A stretch of DNA of 64,000 nt, taken from NCBI RefSeq assembly GCF_902459775.1, contig NZ_CABPSQ010000002.1, positions 682,001-746,000 of the forward strand. The letters run 5' to 3'. The notes under the pieces are model-generated. The model made no database searches and was not told the origin of the DNA. It saw only the letters and a program-made list of their open reading frames with translations. The DNA comes from Pandoraea captiosa. Lineage in GTDB: Bacteria; Pseudomonadota; Gammaproteobacteria; Burkholderiales; Burkholderiaceae. Made by a program: the position numbers and the translations under genes. Position 1 is the first letter of the stretch. Every line of letters begins with the position of its first letter. Below, piece by piece: positions 1-9,082 of this stretch.

Positions 1-1
1 A

Positions 2-928
2 ACCGCGCGGTCGCAAGAGACGCCGGACATCATTTCCTTGCATTTGACCCCAGTGAATCGCAGTGTCCCGGCGATCTCTCCTGGTATGCACGTGAGTGTT
101 TCCACGCCAGCAGGCGCTATCCGTCAGTACTCGGTGATCAATGCTCCTGACGAGCGTGATGCGTTCATTATCGGAGTGAAACTCGAGGCTCAATCGCGTG
201 GCGGTTCGCGTTCGATGCATGAGGACGTTGTCGAGGGGACTGAGCTACGCGTGACGGTGCCGCGAAATGGATTTCCCCTCGTCCGCACAGGGCGTCGTCC
301 CATCCTCGTGGCTGGTGGCATTGGCATCACGCCAATTTTGGCCATGGCACAAGCATTGGATGCACGCGGTGACGACTTTGCGCTTCATTACTTCGTGCGC
401 GGTCCTGAGCACACGCCGTTCGTTGAGCGCCTCCGCGAGCTGGACGACAAGGTCACGCTCCACCTCGGTCTGAACCCTGACGAAACTCGGGAGGCACTCG
501 GCAAGATTTTCTCCGCGTCCGAACCACAGCACAGCGATGTGTACACCTGTGGCCCGGGAGTAATGATCGGGACCGTCCGTGAAGTCGCGTCTCATCACGG
601 CATTCCCGAGGACAACATCCGATTCGAACTATTCAAGAACGATGATGCGCCGACGGGTGGTGACGCCTTCGAAGTGGAGCTGGCAAAGTCTGGCAAGGCA
701 TTCTCAGTCTCAGGAGATACCTCGCTTCTGAAGGCTTGCTGGGACCACGGCGTTGAAATCGATGCGTCGTGTGAACAGGGGGTCTGCGGGACGTGTCTGA
801 CCGGCGTTGTAAGCGGCGAGATTGAACACCACGACACGTACCTCTCAAAGCAGGAGCGTGAGAGCGGGAAGTGGATTATGCCGTGCGTCTCGCGATGCAA
901 GTCGGGAAAACTGGTTCTGGATATTTGA
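2..928 (+). CDS. VanB-like ferredoxin reductase (5' end outside window)
   Basis: Reductase component of a Rieske-type oxygenase: takes electrons from NAD(P)H through FMN to a C-terminal 2Fe-2S cluster. The reading frame is open from base 2, so the true start lies upstream; the TTG at 38 is only the first start-like codon in the window. Visible in order: the flavin-binding RQYS motif, the nucleotide-binding GGIGITP motif, and a C-terminal plant-type ferredoxin domain with CEQGVCGTC followed by the fourth cysteine in MPCVSR. This order (reductase then ferredoxin) is typical of vanillate O-demethylase reductases. It precedes a glutathione transferase and two formaldehyde-oxidation genes on the same strand, which fits a demethylating oxygenase. 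The likely oxygenase partner is the Rieske protein at 5419-6483. Family assignment is firm; the substrate is unknown. Confidence 0.88.
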   Translation, partial: TARSQETPDIISLHLTPVNRSVPAISPGMHVSVSTPAGAIRQYSVINAPDERDAFIIGVKLEAQSRGGSRSMHEDVVEGTELRVTVPRNGFPLVRTGRRPILVAGGIGITPILAMAQALDARGDDFALHYFVRGPEHTPFVERLRELDDKVTLHLGLNPDETREALGKIFSASEPQHSDVYTCGPGVMIGTVREVASHHGIPEDNIRFELFKNDDAPTGGDAFEVELAKSGKAFSVSGDTSLLKACWDHGVEIDASCEQGVCGTCLTGVVSGEIEHHDTYLSKQERESGKWIMPCVSRCKSGKLVLDI

Positions 929-938
929 GGGGCTTCAG

Positions 939-1613
939 ATGATCACGCTGTACGACTATGAACTCTCGGGAAACTGCTACAAGGTTCGCCTCTTCCTGAG
1001 CATTCTCGAGCTCGAGTTTGATATTGAGCCGGTGGAATTTTATCCGGCGCGCGAGCACAAGACCGATGAGTTCTTACGCATTAACCCGCTTGGTCAGTTG
1101 CCCGCGCTCAGGGATGACGAAGTAACGCTGCGCGACGCGCAAGCGATCCTGGTGTACTTGGCGCGCAAGTATGACAAGTCTGGCCACTGGTATCCCGCGA
1201 ACAATGCTGAGCTGATGGGTGAAATCCAGATGTGGCTTTCGTTCGCTGATGGGTTGACTGGGTCAATTTCGGCAGCTCGTCTACATGATCTTTTCTTTTT
1301 CGAGTTTGATGCCGCAGCATGTCGGCGCCGCGCTCACGAACTGTTGCGCGTAATGGATGAGCATCTTTGGCTCCAAGAGCAGCGCGGGTATGGATACCTC
1401 TGCGCAGCCATTCGCCCGACGATCGCGGACCTTGCTTGCTTCCCCTACATCGCTCTGTCGGACGAGGGGGGGGTATCGCTGGAGGATTACCCGGCGGTTC
1501 GGCGATGGACTGATCGCATTAAGCGAGTTCCGGGCTTTACGGTCATGTCAGGAGTGTTTCCCGCCGGTCCGTCGTTGGATCAGCAGTCGCTGGCCTCTGC
1601 GTTGGCACGCTAG
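939..1613 (+). CDS. Glutathione S-transferase family protein
   Basis: Cytosolic GST-fold protein of 224 residues. The N-terminal thioredoxin-like domain starts ITLYDYELSGNCYKVRL, with the serine/cysteine region that positions glutathione; LGQLPALRDD carries the cis-proline; an all-helical C-terminal domain ends the protein. The ATG at 939 lies 11 bases after the preceding stop and begins exactly at the first strand of the fold, so the longer frame opening at 822 is rejected. It sits between a VanB-like reductase and glutathione-dependent formaldehyde dehydrogenase, so a role in detoxifying or cleaving an intermediate of the same pathway is plausible (inference). GST subfamily and substrate cannot be read from sequence alone. 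Confidence 0.85.
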   Translation: MITLYDYELSGNCYKVRLFLSILELEFDIEPVEFYPAREHKTDEFLRINPLGQLPALRDDEVTLRDAQAILVYLARKYDKSGHWYPANNAELMGEIQMWLSFADGLTGSISAARLHDLFFFEFDAAACRRRAHELLRVMDEHLWLQEQRGYGYLCAAIRPTIADLACFPYIALSDEGGVSLEDYPAVRRWTDRIKRVPGFTVMSGVFPAGPSLDQQSLASALAR

Positions 1614-1715
1614 CTTCGTCACTGCGCCCCAATCCACGAGTCACTTCGTGGGACTTCCTTGGTGAGGGACGCGCTTCATATACTTATTCAATCGACATCG
1701 TCGACGACAACTACT

Positions 1716-2822
1716 ATGAAAACCAAAGCAGCAATTGCGTGGAAGGCTGGTGCTCCGCTGAGCGTTGAAGAAGTTGACCTTGAGGGGCCGCGTGCCGGCG
1801 AAGTGCTGGTCGAGATCAAGGCCACTGGCATCTGTCACACCGACTACTACACGCTTTCGGGCGCCGATCCCGAAGGGATCTTTCCTGCCATTCTCGGCCA
1901 TGAAGGAGCCGGGATCGTGACGGATGTCGGCGCTGGCGTCACGTCGCTTAAACCGGGTGACCATGTGATCCCCTTGTACACGCCAGAGTGCCGGCAGTGC
2001 AAGTTCTGTTTGTCCCGGAAAACCAATCTGTGCCAAGCAATCCGCGCAACTCAAGGTAAGGGCCTGATGCCTGATGGCTCCTCGCGATTTTCACTGGACG
2101 GCAAGCCCATCTTCCATTACATGGGAACGTCAACCTTCGCGAACCATATCGTCGTGCCCGAGATCTCGCTCGCGAAAATTCGACCGGACGCGCCGTTTGA
2201 CAAGGTTTGCTACATCGGTTGTGGCGTGACCACCGGCGTTGGTGCGGTGCTGTTCACGGCAAAAGTCGAGGCTGGCGCGAATGTCGTCGTCTTTGGCTTG
2301 GGCGGCATCGGATTGAATGTGATCCAGGCCGCGAAGATGGTCGGTGCGAACAAGATCATTGGCGTCGATCTGAATCCGGATCGAGAGGCGATGGCTCGCA
2401 AGTTCGGTATGACCCATTTTGTGAACCCGAAGGATGTGGAGAACGTTGTTGATCACATCGTTCAGATGACCGACGGCGGCGCAGACTACTCTTTCGAGTG
2501 TATCGGCAACACGAAGGTTATGCGCCAGGCGCTCGAGTGTTGTCACAAGGGATGGGGCAAGTCGATCGTCATCGGCGTGGCAGAGGCAGGAGCGGAAATC
2601 TCGACTCGTCCGTTCCAGCTCGTAACTGGACGTGAGTGGAAAGGTTCCGCGTTCGGCGGCGCCCGTGGTCGAACCGACGTTCCGAAAATTGTAGATTGGT
2701 ACATGGAAGGGAAGCTGAATATCGACGATCTGATTACCCACACGTTGCCGCTTGAGCGAATCAATGAAGGCTTTGATCTGATGAAGCGAGGCGAGTCTAT
2801 TCGCTCGGTGGTTCTCTATTAA
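1716..2822 (+). CDS. frmA: S-(hydroxymethyl)glutathione dehydrogenase (class III alcohol dehydrogenase)
   Basis: Zinc-dependent enzyme that oxidises the spontaneous formaldehyde-glutathione adduct to S-formylglutathione with NAD. Of 368 residues, the usual length for the class. Seen: the start [12 protein letters not shown], catalytic-zinc residues in [14 protein letters not shown] and GHEGAG, the four-cysteine structural zinc loop [15 protein letters not shown], and the Rossmann motif GLGGIGLN. I chose the ATG at 1716 because all homologues begin at this motif; the frame is open further upstream. Followed 15 bases later by S-formylglutathione hydrolase, the next step of the pathway. Its place beside an oxygenase system suggests it removes formaldehyde released by demethylation. 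adhC is an equivalent name. Confidence 0.95.
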   Translation: MKTKAAIAWKAGAPLSVEEVDLEGPRAGEVLVEIKATGICHTDYYTLSGADPEGIFPAILGHEGAGIVTDVGAGVTSLKPGDHVIPLYTPECRQCKFCLSRKTNLCQAIRATQGKGLMPDGSSRFSLDGKPIFHYMGTSTFANHIVVPEISLAKIRPDAPFDKVCYIGCGVTTGVGAVLFTAKVEAGANVVVFGLGGIGLNVIQAAKMVGANKIIGVDLNPDREAMARKFGMTHFVNPKDVENVVDHIVQMTDGGADYSFECIGNTKVMRQALECCHKGWGKSIVIGVAEAGAEISTRPFQLVTGREWKGSAFGGARGRTDVPKIVDWYMEGKLNIDDLITHTLPLERINEGFDLMKRGESIRSVVLY

Positions 2823-2837
2823 GGCGACGAGAGCGTG

Positions 2838-3695
2838 ATGAGTATGTTAGAGATCCTTTCTACTCACCGGTGCTTCGGTGGTGAACAGCGGTTTTATCAG
2901 CACCAGTCTGAGCAGACCAATTGCACGATGAGGCTCTCGGTCTTCTTGCCGCACAAAGCGCTCAATGGAGGGCGCTGCGCGACGGTGTTCTATCTTGCGG
3001 GATTGACGTGCACCGAGGAGACGTTCATCACCAAGGGGGGGGCTCAGCGGTTGGCCTCCGAGCTCGGCTTGATTCTCGTCTGTCCGGATACGAGTCCGCG
3101 GGGCGTTGAAATACCGGGTGATCGCGAAAGCTGGGACTTTGGTGTTGGTGCCGGATTTTACGTCGATGCGTCCGAGAGTCCCTGGTCCAATCACTACCGG
3201 ATGTACAGCTACATTGTCGATGAGCTTTTCGACACCGTTGTTGCACAGTTGCCAATCGACGTCGAGCGTATCGGCATTATGGGGCATTCGATGGGCGGTC
3301 ACGGCGCGCTAGTGATCGCACTTCGGAATCCGGAAAAGTTTCGCTCGGTCTCGGCCTTCGCGCCTATTGCGAACCCGACGAACTGCCCTTGGGGGATTAA
3401 GGCGTTCGGCCACTATCTTGGTGCGGATCAATCCACCTGGCGCTCTTATGACGCCACTGAGCTTATGGCAAGGAGTGGTGGCGCTGTGTTCCAGGGAGGA
3501 ATTTTGGTGGATCAGGGCTTGGACGATAAATTTTTGGAGGAGCAACTCCTGCCTCTGCGATTCGAGGAAGCTTGCGCTAAGGCCGGGCAGCCTCTTACCG
3601 TCCGCCGACACGAAGGTTACGACCATGGGTATTATTTTATTTCTACCCTGGTAGACGACCATCTGAAGCACCATGCGGCACAGTTATCTGTTTGA
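2838..3695 (+). CDS. fghA: S-formylglutathione hydrolase
   Basis: Serine esterase that hydrolyses S-formylglutathione to formate and glutathione, the second step of formaldehyde detoxification. Of 285 residues. Evidence: GLTCTEETFITKGGAQR near the N-terminus, the nucleophile elbow GHSMGGHGAL, and a C-terminal catalytic histidine in YDHGYYF. The start could be the ATG at 2838 or the ATG at 2844; a GTG at 2835 also lies in frame. Translationally close to frmA and followed by a strong terminator at 3720-3747, so the reductase-GST-frmA-fghA set likely forms the end of one transcript. Also named frmB in some species. Confidence 0.94.
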   Translation: MSMLEILSTHRCFGGEQRFYQHQSEQTNCTMRLSVFLPHKALNGGRCATVFYLAGLTCTEETFITKGGAQRLASELGLILVCPDTSPRGVEIPGDRESWDFGVGAGFYVDASESPWSNHYRMYSYIVDELFDTVVAQLPIDVERIGIMGHSMGGHGALVIALRNPEKFRSVSAFAPIANPTNCPWGIKAFGHYLGADQSTWRSYDATELMARSGGAVFQGGILVDQGLDDKFLEEQLLPLRFEEACAKAGQPLTVRRHEGYDHGYYFISTLVDDHLKHHAAQLSV

Positions 3696-3719
3696 GCTCT
3701 AGTTGTTCAAGGAAGAGAA

Positions 3720-3747
3720 GGCGCTTCAGACTGAAGCGCCTTTTTTT
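3720..3747 (+). terminator. Rho-independent terminator between convergent fghA and tsx-like gene
   Basis: Perfect 10-base inverted repeat (GGCGCTTCAG / CTGAAGCGCC) followed by seven T. It lies 24 bases after the fghA stop codon. The gene on the other side is convergent, but the T-run favours termination of the plus strand. Confidence 0.88.
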
Positions 3748-3952
3748 CGCTGTCTCGTCCCGCAATAGGTTGGCACCTTTCGTCAAAACGACGAAGTGGC
3801 TGATGGAGCAAGGGGGCAAGTGCACATAGTGAGAATGCCCCCAGGCATTTAAGTTGTCGGTGGTCGGAGGAGCTGAAAAGGAGCGGCGTCATCGACTGCT
3901 TTTGGCGTTCCGCCTCATTTCCTTGGTACGTCGATGCCGGCAGTTGACCGGA

Positions 3953-4762
3953 TTAGAGCTTCCACTGTAAGACAAGCTGAGGGACCGTTTCGTTTACCCC
4001 GCGGGTCCCGAACTTGTTGCTCCAGTATTGCAACTCAACGCCAACAAACAGCTTATCCTTGTAGCCCCAGAAGTTGCCGACGTCCAGCTTCAGTTGCGGC
4101 TCTGCCAAGATCTGCGCAGCACAGCTTCCGTGAGCCCCAATGAAGTCGACGTAGCCGTCGAACATGAAACGTGCCGGTCCAATGTTGAATGGCAATCGCC
4201 AGTAAGGGGTGACCTGGTAGGTTGTTGCCACGCGGCCGCACATGAAGCCGCCCCCATATCCGCCGTATGTACCGGCGTCATGGTATGCGAGGAGGTCGAC
4301 GTTGAAAAAGGTGAAGCCAGGGACGTTGAAGTCGACGGTTCCGCCATAAACCAGAACTCGAGCGTTCGATCGGTACGCGCTGTTGCGCGCACCGTAGTTG
4401 TAACCTGCGGTGACGCCAAGATCCCGAATTGCCCCCCAAGAAAGCTCTTTACCCGTGAGCTTCGATAAGCTGGCAGTAACTTGCCCTTCGCTGTAAAGGT
4501 CGGCGGAGTTGTTGTCGGCATCTCCTGCCTTGGACATCAGCAAGAATACATAGCTACGGCCCCAGCCAAATCCCGTGTTGTTCTGAAACTCGACGAGGTT
4601 CTTCGAAATTCTCGATCCACCCGAACCTCCATTGTCATTGAAGTTCGATCCGTACCGGTACTGGAAGTCACTCTCACTCCACTCCCCTGCGACGGAGTGT
4701 GCAGTTGCGAGGGTCAATGCGAGGCCGCTGGCGACAATGCCAATTTTCTGTGCGTATTTCAT
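3953..4762 (-). CDS. Tsx/OmpK-family outer membrane channel
   Basis: Predicted outer-membrane beta-barrel of 269 residues in the nucleoside-specific channel (Tsx/OmpK) superfamily. A signal peptide covers about residues 1-26, ending in AHSVAGEWSES. The mature chain is rich in alternating aromatic and polar strands (for example FGWGRSYVFLLMS and FTFFNVDLLAYHD) and closes with PQLVLQWKL; the last strand ends in leucine rather than the more usual phenylalanine. Convergent to fghA and divergent from the Rieske oxygenase, inside a catabolic cluster. Members near aromatic-degradation genes are thought to admit substrate, so this is probably the pathway's uptake pore (inference). Confidence 0.78.
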   Translation of the reverse strand: MKYAQKIGIVASGLALTLATAHSVAGEWSESDFQYRYGSNFNDNGGSGGSRISKNLVEFQNNTGFGWGRSYVFLLMSKAGDADNNSADLYSEGQVTASLSKLTGKELSWGAIRDLGVTAGYNYGARNSAYRSNARVLVYGGTVDFNVPGFTFFNVDLLAYHDAGTYGGYGGGFMCGRVATTYQVTPYWRLPFNIGPARFMFDGYVDFIGAHGSCAAQILAEPQLKLDVGNFWGYKDKLFVGVELQYWSNKFGTRGVNETVPQLVLQWKL

Positions 4763-5418
4763 GGAGATACGTAGTCCCTGGGCGAAGTTTACGAACGTGG
4801 TTGGTCAAACTAGTACTTCGTCGTTGGGAGCAGTCTTCATGGACGCATGATGCTACGCCGCACTTTGGCATTCCATCTGTGCGATCTAAGATGCCAGATT
4901 ATCAGACTGAAACACCAGAAAGCTGTTGATGCGACCTAAGTGTTTACCCGTTTTGCCTTGACGCAACACCTTCGCGGTGCGCAATTTTTTGCAAATTAGA
5001 GGCGCTTGCTGGCCGTAGCTGATTGGCTCTGACATGGCGATGACAGGCTGAGGATCAATATCGAATATCGAGTCCTCATGTGAGTCTCGCGTGCGCCTTG
5101 AAAAAGGGGCGTTTTGGCGTTCAGCGTCTGAGACGAAGTGCTTGTTTGAAATGCGTCGCTGCTCAGCGATGCTCTCTGCGATCCTGCCTTTGAGCGGGCG
5201 CCCCATTCCCTATCTGACAACGGTCATCGACGTAGGAAACGTGCGCTGTGCTGCTACTCCGATCCCTCTCGTGTCACCACCGTTTTCTGCGTCGCGAGAC
5301 CATGGATATGTGCTATCCGGCATGACCAAGTTGTTTTGCTTCCCATTGGATTTCGGGCTTCGGCTCTCTAATCTTGACTTCAATTGGAAGCCGAACACAT
5401 TTGACTTGGAGAATGTAT
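4763..5418 (+). other. Intergenic region between divergent tsx-like and Rieske genes
   Basis: 656 bases with no convincing gene. Open frames here (for example the antisense one at 4886-5206) lack a ribosome site and family resemblance. The region presumably carries the divergent promoters of the channel and oxygenase genes; I could not single out a -35/-10 pair or operator with confidence. Confidence 0.5.
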
Positions 5419-6483
5419 ATGTCCAGCAGCGCTCAATCTCACGTCGTGCAACTTCACCATGGCAATCGGCAGCATATGCCGAAGGATTGCTCCTTCGACG
5501 CCACGGACTGGGAGATTCTCAGCCAGTATTGGCACCCCGTTGCCGCCAGTACGGAACTTTTAACTTCACCGATCGCTGCGGTGCTTCTCGATGTGCGCCT
5601 AGTCCTGTATCGGGTCGATGGTGTGGCCATGGCAGCACGTGACGTTTGTCCGCATCGAGGTGCGCCGTTGAGCCAAGGATGGGTGGAGGACGGAAATCTC
5701 GTGTGCCCTTACCACGGTCTTGCGTACGGTACGGACGGGCAATGTAACCGCATTCCTTCGCAACCCGAAGGGCCGATTCCCGATCGCTTGCGACTGACAA
5801 GTTTTGCCACTTGTGAGGCTTACGGTCTTATTTGGGTATCGATTGGCGGTGGTAAAAAGCCCCTCCCTGAGTTTTCCGCGTGGTCGAAGCCGGGGTTTCA
5901 GCAGATTGTTTGCCCATCAATCGACATCAATGCCTCTGCTGGCAGGCAGACTGAGGGCTTCATTGACGTCGCGCACTTCGCGTGGATTCATCATCAAAGT
6001 TTTGCAGATCGGGGCAATGCTGTCGTTCCCCAGTACACCGTTCAGCGGCAAGGAACAGGCCTTCGCGCAGAGTATGTGAGTACTGTGTGCAACTTTCCGA
6101 AGGCGTTTGCGCATCGGACGCCGCCAGGCTTTCTGTGGCGGAGAGTTTTCGAGGTCGACGTGCCGTTTTTTGCAAGATTGACCGTTCAGTTTCCGGAGGG
6201 CGGACTACTCTCGATTCTGAATGCGGCCAGTCCGGTGTCGGCCCGGAAGACGAGATTGTTTGTGCCGATCGCAAGGAATTTCGATCATGACATCCCGGTG
6301 CAGGACGTCTACGACTTTAACCGTCAAATTTTTGAGGAAGATCGCGCGATAGTGGAGCTTCAGTGTCCGGAAGACTTGCCGATCGATCGATCGGCAGAAG
6401 TTCCGATCTTGGCCGACCGCTCTTCCGGCGCCTATCGTCGAGCATTGGCGGAAATCGGTCTCGGTCAGTCATACGCGAGCTAA
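5419..6483 (+). CDS. Rieske non-haem iron oxygenase, alpha subunit
   Basis: Terminal oxygenase of the aromatic ring-hydroxylating/demethylating type, 354 residues. The N-terminal Rieske domain has the CPHRGAPLSQG and CPYHGLAYG cluster ligands (C-x-H, C-x2-H). The C-terminal domain has the mononuclear iron motif DVAHFAWIH, giving the D-x2-H-x4-H arrangement. The ATG at 5419 is chosen because GGAG lies seven bases upstream; the in-frame ATG at 5413 is too close to it and the TTG at 5374 adds residues unlike the family. Single-component size and the neighbouring formaldehyde genes favour an O- or N-demethylase over a ring dioxygenase (inference). It is followed 10 bases later by a rubredoxin. 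Confidence 0.9.
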   Translation: MSSSAQSHVVQLHHGNRQHMPKDCSFDATDWEILSQYWHPVAASTELLTSPIAAVLLDVRLVLYRVDGVAMAARDVCPHRGAPLSQGWVEDGNLVCPYHGLAYGTDGQCNRIPSQPEGPIPDRLRLTSFATCEAYGLIWVSIGGGKKPLPEFSAWSKPGFQQIVCPSIDINASAGRQTEGFIDVAHFAWIHHQSFADRGNAVVPQYTVQRQGTGLRAEYVSTVCNFPKAFAHRTPPGFLWRRVFEVDVPFFARLTVQFPEGGLLSILNAASPVSARKTRLFVPIARNFDHDIPVQDVYDFNRQIFEEDRAIVELQCPEDLPIDRSAEVPILADRSSGAYRRALAEIGLGQSYAS

Positions 6484-6493
6484 CGGGGGAGAT

Positions 6494-6664
6494 ATGCGAG
6501 TTTGGGAGTGTGTGATCTGTGGCCTTCGTTACGATGAAGCGATTGGCCTTCCCGATGAGGGGATTCCCCCAGGAACTCGATGGGAAGATGTTCCAGCGGA
6601 TTGGATTTGTCCTGACTGCGGAACCGGGAAGCACGACTTTGAGATGCAGCTTCTTGACGCATAA
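6494..6664 (+). CDS. Rubredoxin (56 residues)
   Basis: Small iron-sulphur electron carrier with one iron bound by four cysteines. I translated it by hand: MRVWECVICGLRYDEA, a central IPPGTRWEDVPADW and a C-terminal CPDCGTGKHDFE. Both C-x2-C pairs and the conserved aromatic and proline positions of rubredoxins are present. Start ATG at 6494 is preceded by GGGGGA at 6485-6490 and lies 10 bases after the Rieske stop; the stop is 11 bases before the reductase gene, so the three genes are almost certainly co-transcribed. It most simply carries electrons from the flavoprotein at 6676, but whether to the Rieske oxygenase is not established. Confidence 0.95.
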   Translation: MRVWECVICGLRYDEAIGLPDEGIPPGTRWEDVPADWICPDCGTGKHDFEMQLLDA

Positions 6665-6675
6665 AGGAGACCTCC

Positions 6676-7845
6676 ATGAGTCAAGCATTAACGAATGAAT
6701 CCGCCCAGCCGCTGGTAATTGTCGGGTCAGGCCTTGCCGGTTACACAGTAGCGCGCGAGGTGAGAAAGTTGGACAAGCATAGAGAAATCGTCCTCGTTAC
6801 CAAGGATGACGGAGCATCGTATTCCAAGCCAATGCTGTCGAACGCGTGCTCTTTGGGAAAGTCACCTGAGGCACTTGCCAACTTTGACGCCGCAGCGATG
6901 GAAAGCCAACTGGGCATCAAGTTGATTACACATAGCCCGGTAGAAAAAATCGATCTAGGCGGTCAATTCATCGAGATCGGGAAGCGTACACAGGGCTTCA
7001 GTCAGCTCGTGCTTGCGCTGGGGGCTGATCCTCGACGCCCAAAACTGCCAGGCACCGGGGCCGAAGACATTCTCTGCATCAACGACCTCACTGATTATTA
7101 CGACTTTCGCCGAAAGCTGGATTCGGCGAAAAGCATACTCATACTCGGTGCGGGACTGATTGGCGTCGAGTTTGCCAACGATCTCGCGACAGCTGGATAT
7201 TTTGTATCGCTGGTCGATCCGGCTCCAACACCGCTTTCTCGCATGCTACCCAGCGAGGCGGGCGAGGTATTGGCTGGGGCATTAGTTGAGTGCGGAGTAA
7301 AACTGTATCTTGGCGATGTCGTCATGCGGATGGAGCGGGCGCAGTCCGGCTACAAACTTCTGCTCGAAAGTGGCGTCAGCATCGCGGCCGATCTTGTCAT
7401 CTCGGCGATAGGTTTGACTCCGCGTATCGAGCTTGCTCGAAGCGCTGGCATTCAAGTCGGGAAAGGTATTCGAACCGACAAATTTTGCCGCACAAGCGCC
7501 GCGAATGTTTTTGCGCTTGGCGATTGCGCCGAAATTGATGGGAAGGTTCAGCCTTTTGTTCTTCCGATCATGCACGCAGCTCGAGCATTAGGGTCGACTC
7601 TTTGCGGGGACAACGCATCCGTTAATTTTCCCGTCATGCCAGTCGTGGTGAAGACACCGGCAATGCCGACGGTGCTAGTCCATACCGGAAACGATCGCGG
7701 CCACTGGACCGTCGTCGAGCCGATGACTGGGGGGGTGAAAGCGCTGTGCACCGATGAAGAGAGCGGTCAAGTAATAGGTTTCTCGCTGTTGGGAACTGCC
7801 ACCAGCGAGAAGGCGGACCTCGTTCGCATGATGTCGAACTCGTAA
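6676..7845 (+). CDS. Rubredoxin-NAD(+) reductase-like FAD oxidoreductase
   Basis: Two-dinucleotide-binding-domain flavoprotein of 389 residues. FAD motif VIVGSGLAGYTVAREVRK at residues 14-31, NAD motif LILGAGLIGVEFAND near residue 155, and the second FAD motif VFALGDCAEI near 279. Closest in style to rubredoxin reductases of the NorW/AlkT type. It starts at the ATG at 6676, with AAAGGAGA just upstream, directly behind the rubredoxin gene. Predicted role: NAD(P)H oxidation and one-electron delivery to that rubredoxin. Ferredoxin reductase of a related type is the alternative. Confidence 0.87.
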   Translation: MSQALTNESAQPLVIVGSGLAGYTVAREVRKLDKHREIVLVTKDDGASYSKPMLSNACSLGKSPEALANFDAAAMESQLGIKLITHSPVEKIDLGGQFIEIGKRTQGFSQLVLALGADPRRPKLPGTGAEDILCINDLTDYYDFRRKLDSAKSILILGAGLIGVEFANDLATAGYFVSLVDPAPTPLSRMLPSEAGEVLAGALVECGVKLYLGDVVMRMERAQSGYKLLLESGVSIAADLVISAIGLTPRIELARSAGIQVGKGIRTDKFCRTSAANVFALGDCAEIDGKVQPFVLPIMHAARALGSTLCGDNASVNFPVMPVVVKTPAMPTVLVHTGNDRGHWTVVEPMTGGVKALCTDEESGQVIGFSLLGTATSEKADLVRMMSNS

Positions 7846-8044
7846 CGCTGTGCCCACGGCCCCCCTTGCAAAAAATTTATCGAGGGGCATGAGGTTGTTG
7901 CATGAGTTGTCTGCCGGCCAACGCTCTCATCCGCAGAGTGACGTTCGAGCCGGCATTTTTTGGCTTTTTTGATTAGACATTTGGTATTCCAGATGGCAGC
8001 ATGGAGCGAACGGAAGCCGTAAAGATCCGCCACCACAAAACATC

Positions 8045-8983
8045 ATGACGCGTGAGCTCCTTGATTCGAATCTGATTCGTATTCTTCATACCCTGTTGAT
8101 GGAGCGTAGTGTCTCGCGCACTGCGCGGATGCTGGGGCAAACGCAACCGGCCGTGAGCGTCGCGCTGCGAAAGCTGCGATCGATCACGGGAGATACGTTG
8201 CTAATTCGGAATGGGAACGGAATGGTTCCAACCGAACACGGACTAGCGTTGCTTGCTGCGGCCGAGCAAGCACTGGACGGCATCAACAGAATCCTGGAGC
8301 CGAACACGAATTTTGACCCGGCGAAGACTCGGAGGACGTTCCGCATTGGGTCTCCCGACTATCTGGACGTTTTCTTTGTGCCGTCGGTGATAGAACGCTT
8401 CCAAGCGGAAGCGCCCAATGCTGTTCTTGAAATCCGGAATTTGACAGGCCATGGGGGATATGAACAAGGTCTTGTCGAGGGTGATCTAGATCATGTCATC
8501 GGAAACTGGCCGACGCCCCCTGAGAATCTGCACCTAAGGACGCTGTGCACAGACGAGTTGGTGTGTTTGGTGCGCGAGGATCACCCAATCGGTATTGGCA
8601 GATTAAGTCCGGAAACCTACGCGTGCGCCCACCATTTGTCTGCTGTAACTAGAGAGCTGCCGGGGCAGGACACAATTGATACGGAGCTGAGTCGGTCTGG
8701 CTTAACTCGTCGTGTGACGGCGAAGATCCCGTACTTCGGAATGGCCCCCTACGTCCTGCTGCGGTCCGATTTGATTTTCACAACCACTCGGGCGTTCGCG
8801 AGTCACTATGCGAACTTCCTGCCCCTGCGGCTGGAGCCGTTCCCCGCCGACTCGAGAGAACTTCGCTATTACCAGCTTTGGCATGAGCGGAATCACAAGG
8901 ATGAAGGCGCCAAATGGTTGCGACGCGTGGTGGCTTCGGTTGCGGATAGTATTTTCGGGAGCTCTACCAAAGCTCAAGCGTAA
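8045..8983 (+). CDS. LysR-family transcriptional regulator
   Basis: 312 residues, normal LysR length. The N-terminal winged HTH spans roughly residues 5-65, with SVSRTARMLGQTQPAVSVAL as the recognition region, followed by a periplasmic-binding-protein-like effector domain starting near TRRTFRIGSPD. It lies 199 bases downstream of the reductase gene on the same strand, so it is probably transcribed separately and may control the catabolic cluster, with the pathway substrate or an intermediate as coinducer (inference). The next gene downstream is unrelated (an OLD nuclease). Confidence 0.9.
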   Translation: MTRELLDSNLIRILHTLLMERSVSRTARMLGQTQPAVSVALRKLRSITGDTLLIRNGNGMVPTEHGLALLAAAEQALDGINRILEPNTNFDPAKTRRTFRIGSPDYLDVFFVPSVIERFQAEAPNAVLEIRNLTGHGGYEQGLVEGDLDHVIGNWPTPPENLHLRTLCTDELVCLVREDHPIGIGRLSPETYACAHHLSAVTRELPGQDTIDTELSRSGLTRRVTAKIPYFGMAPYVLLRSDLIFTTTRAFASHYANFLPLRLEPFPADSRELRYYQLWHERNHKDEGAKWLRRVVASVADSIFGSSTKAQA

Positions 8984-9082
8984 GGGCTCATCCTGAGGTT
9001 TGTCGAATGGACATAACCATAGTGTGCCAACGTAATTCTTCAGATAATTCCAACAACAAGAAAGCCACATACCGGGGGCGTC

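Noticed and set aside
4886-5206. 106-residue minus-strand frame in the tsx/Rieske gap
   Set aside because: No family resemblance, no ribosome site; probably chance in a promoter region.
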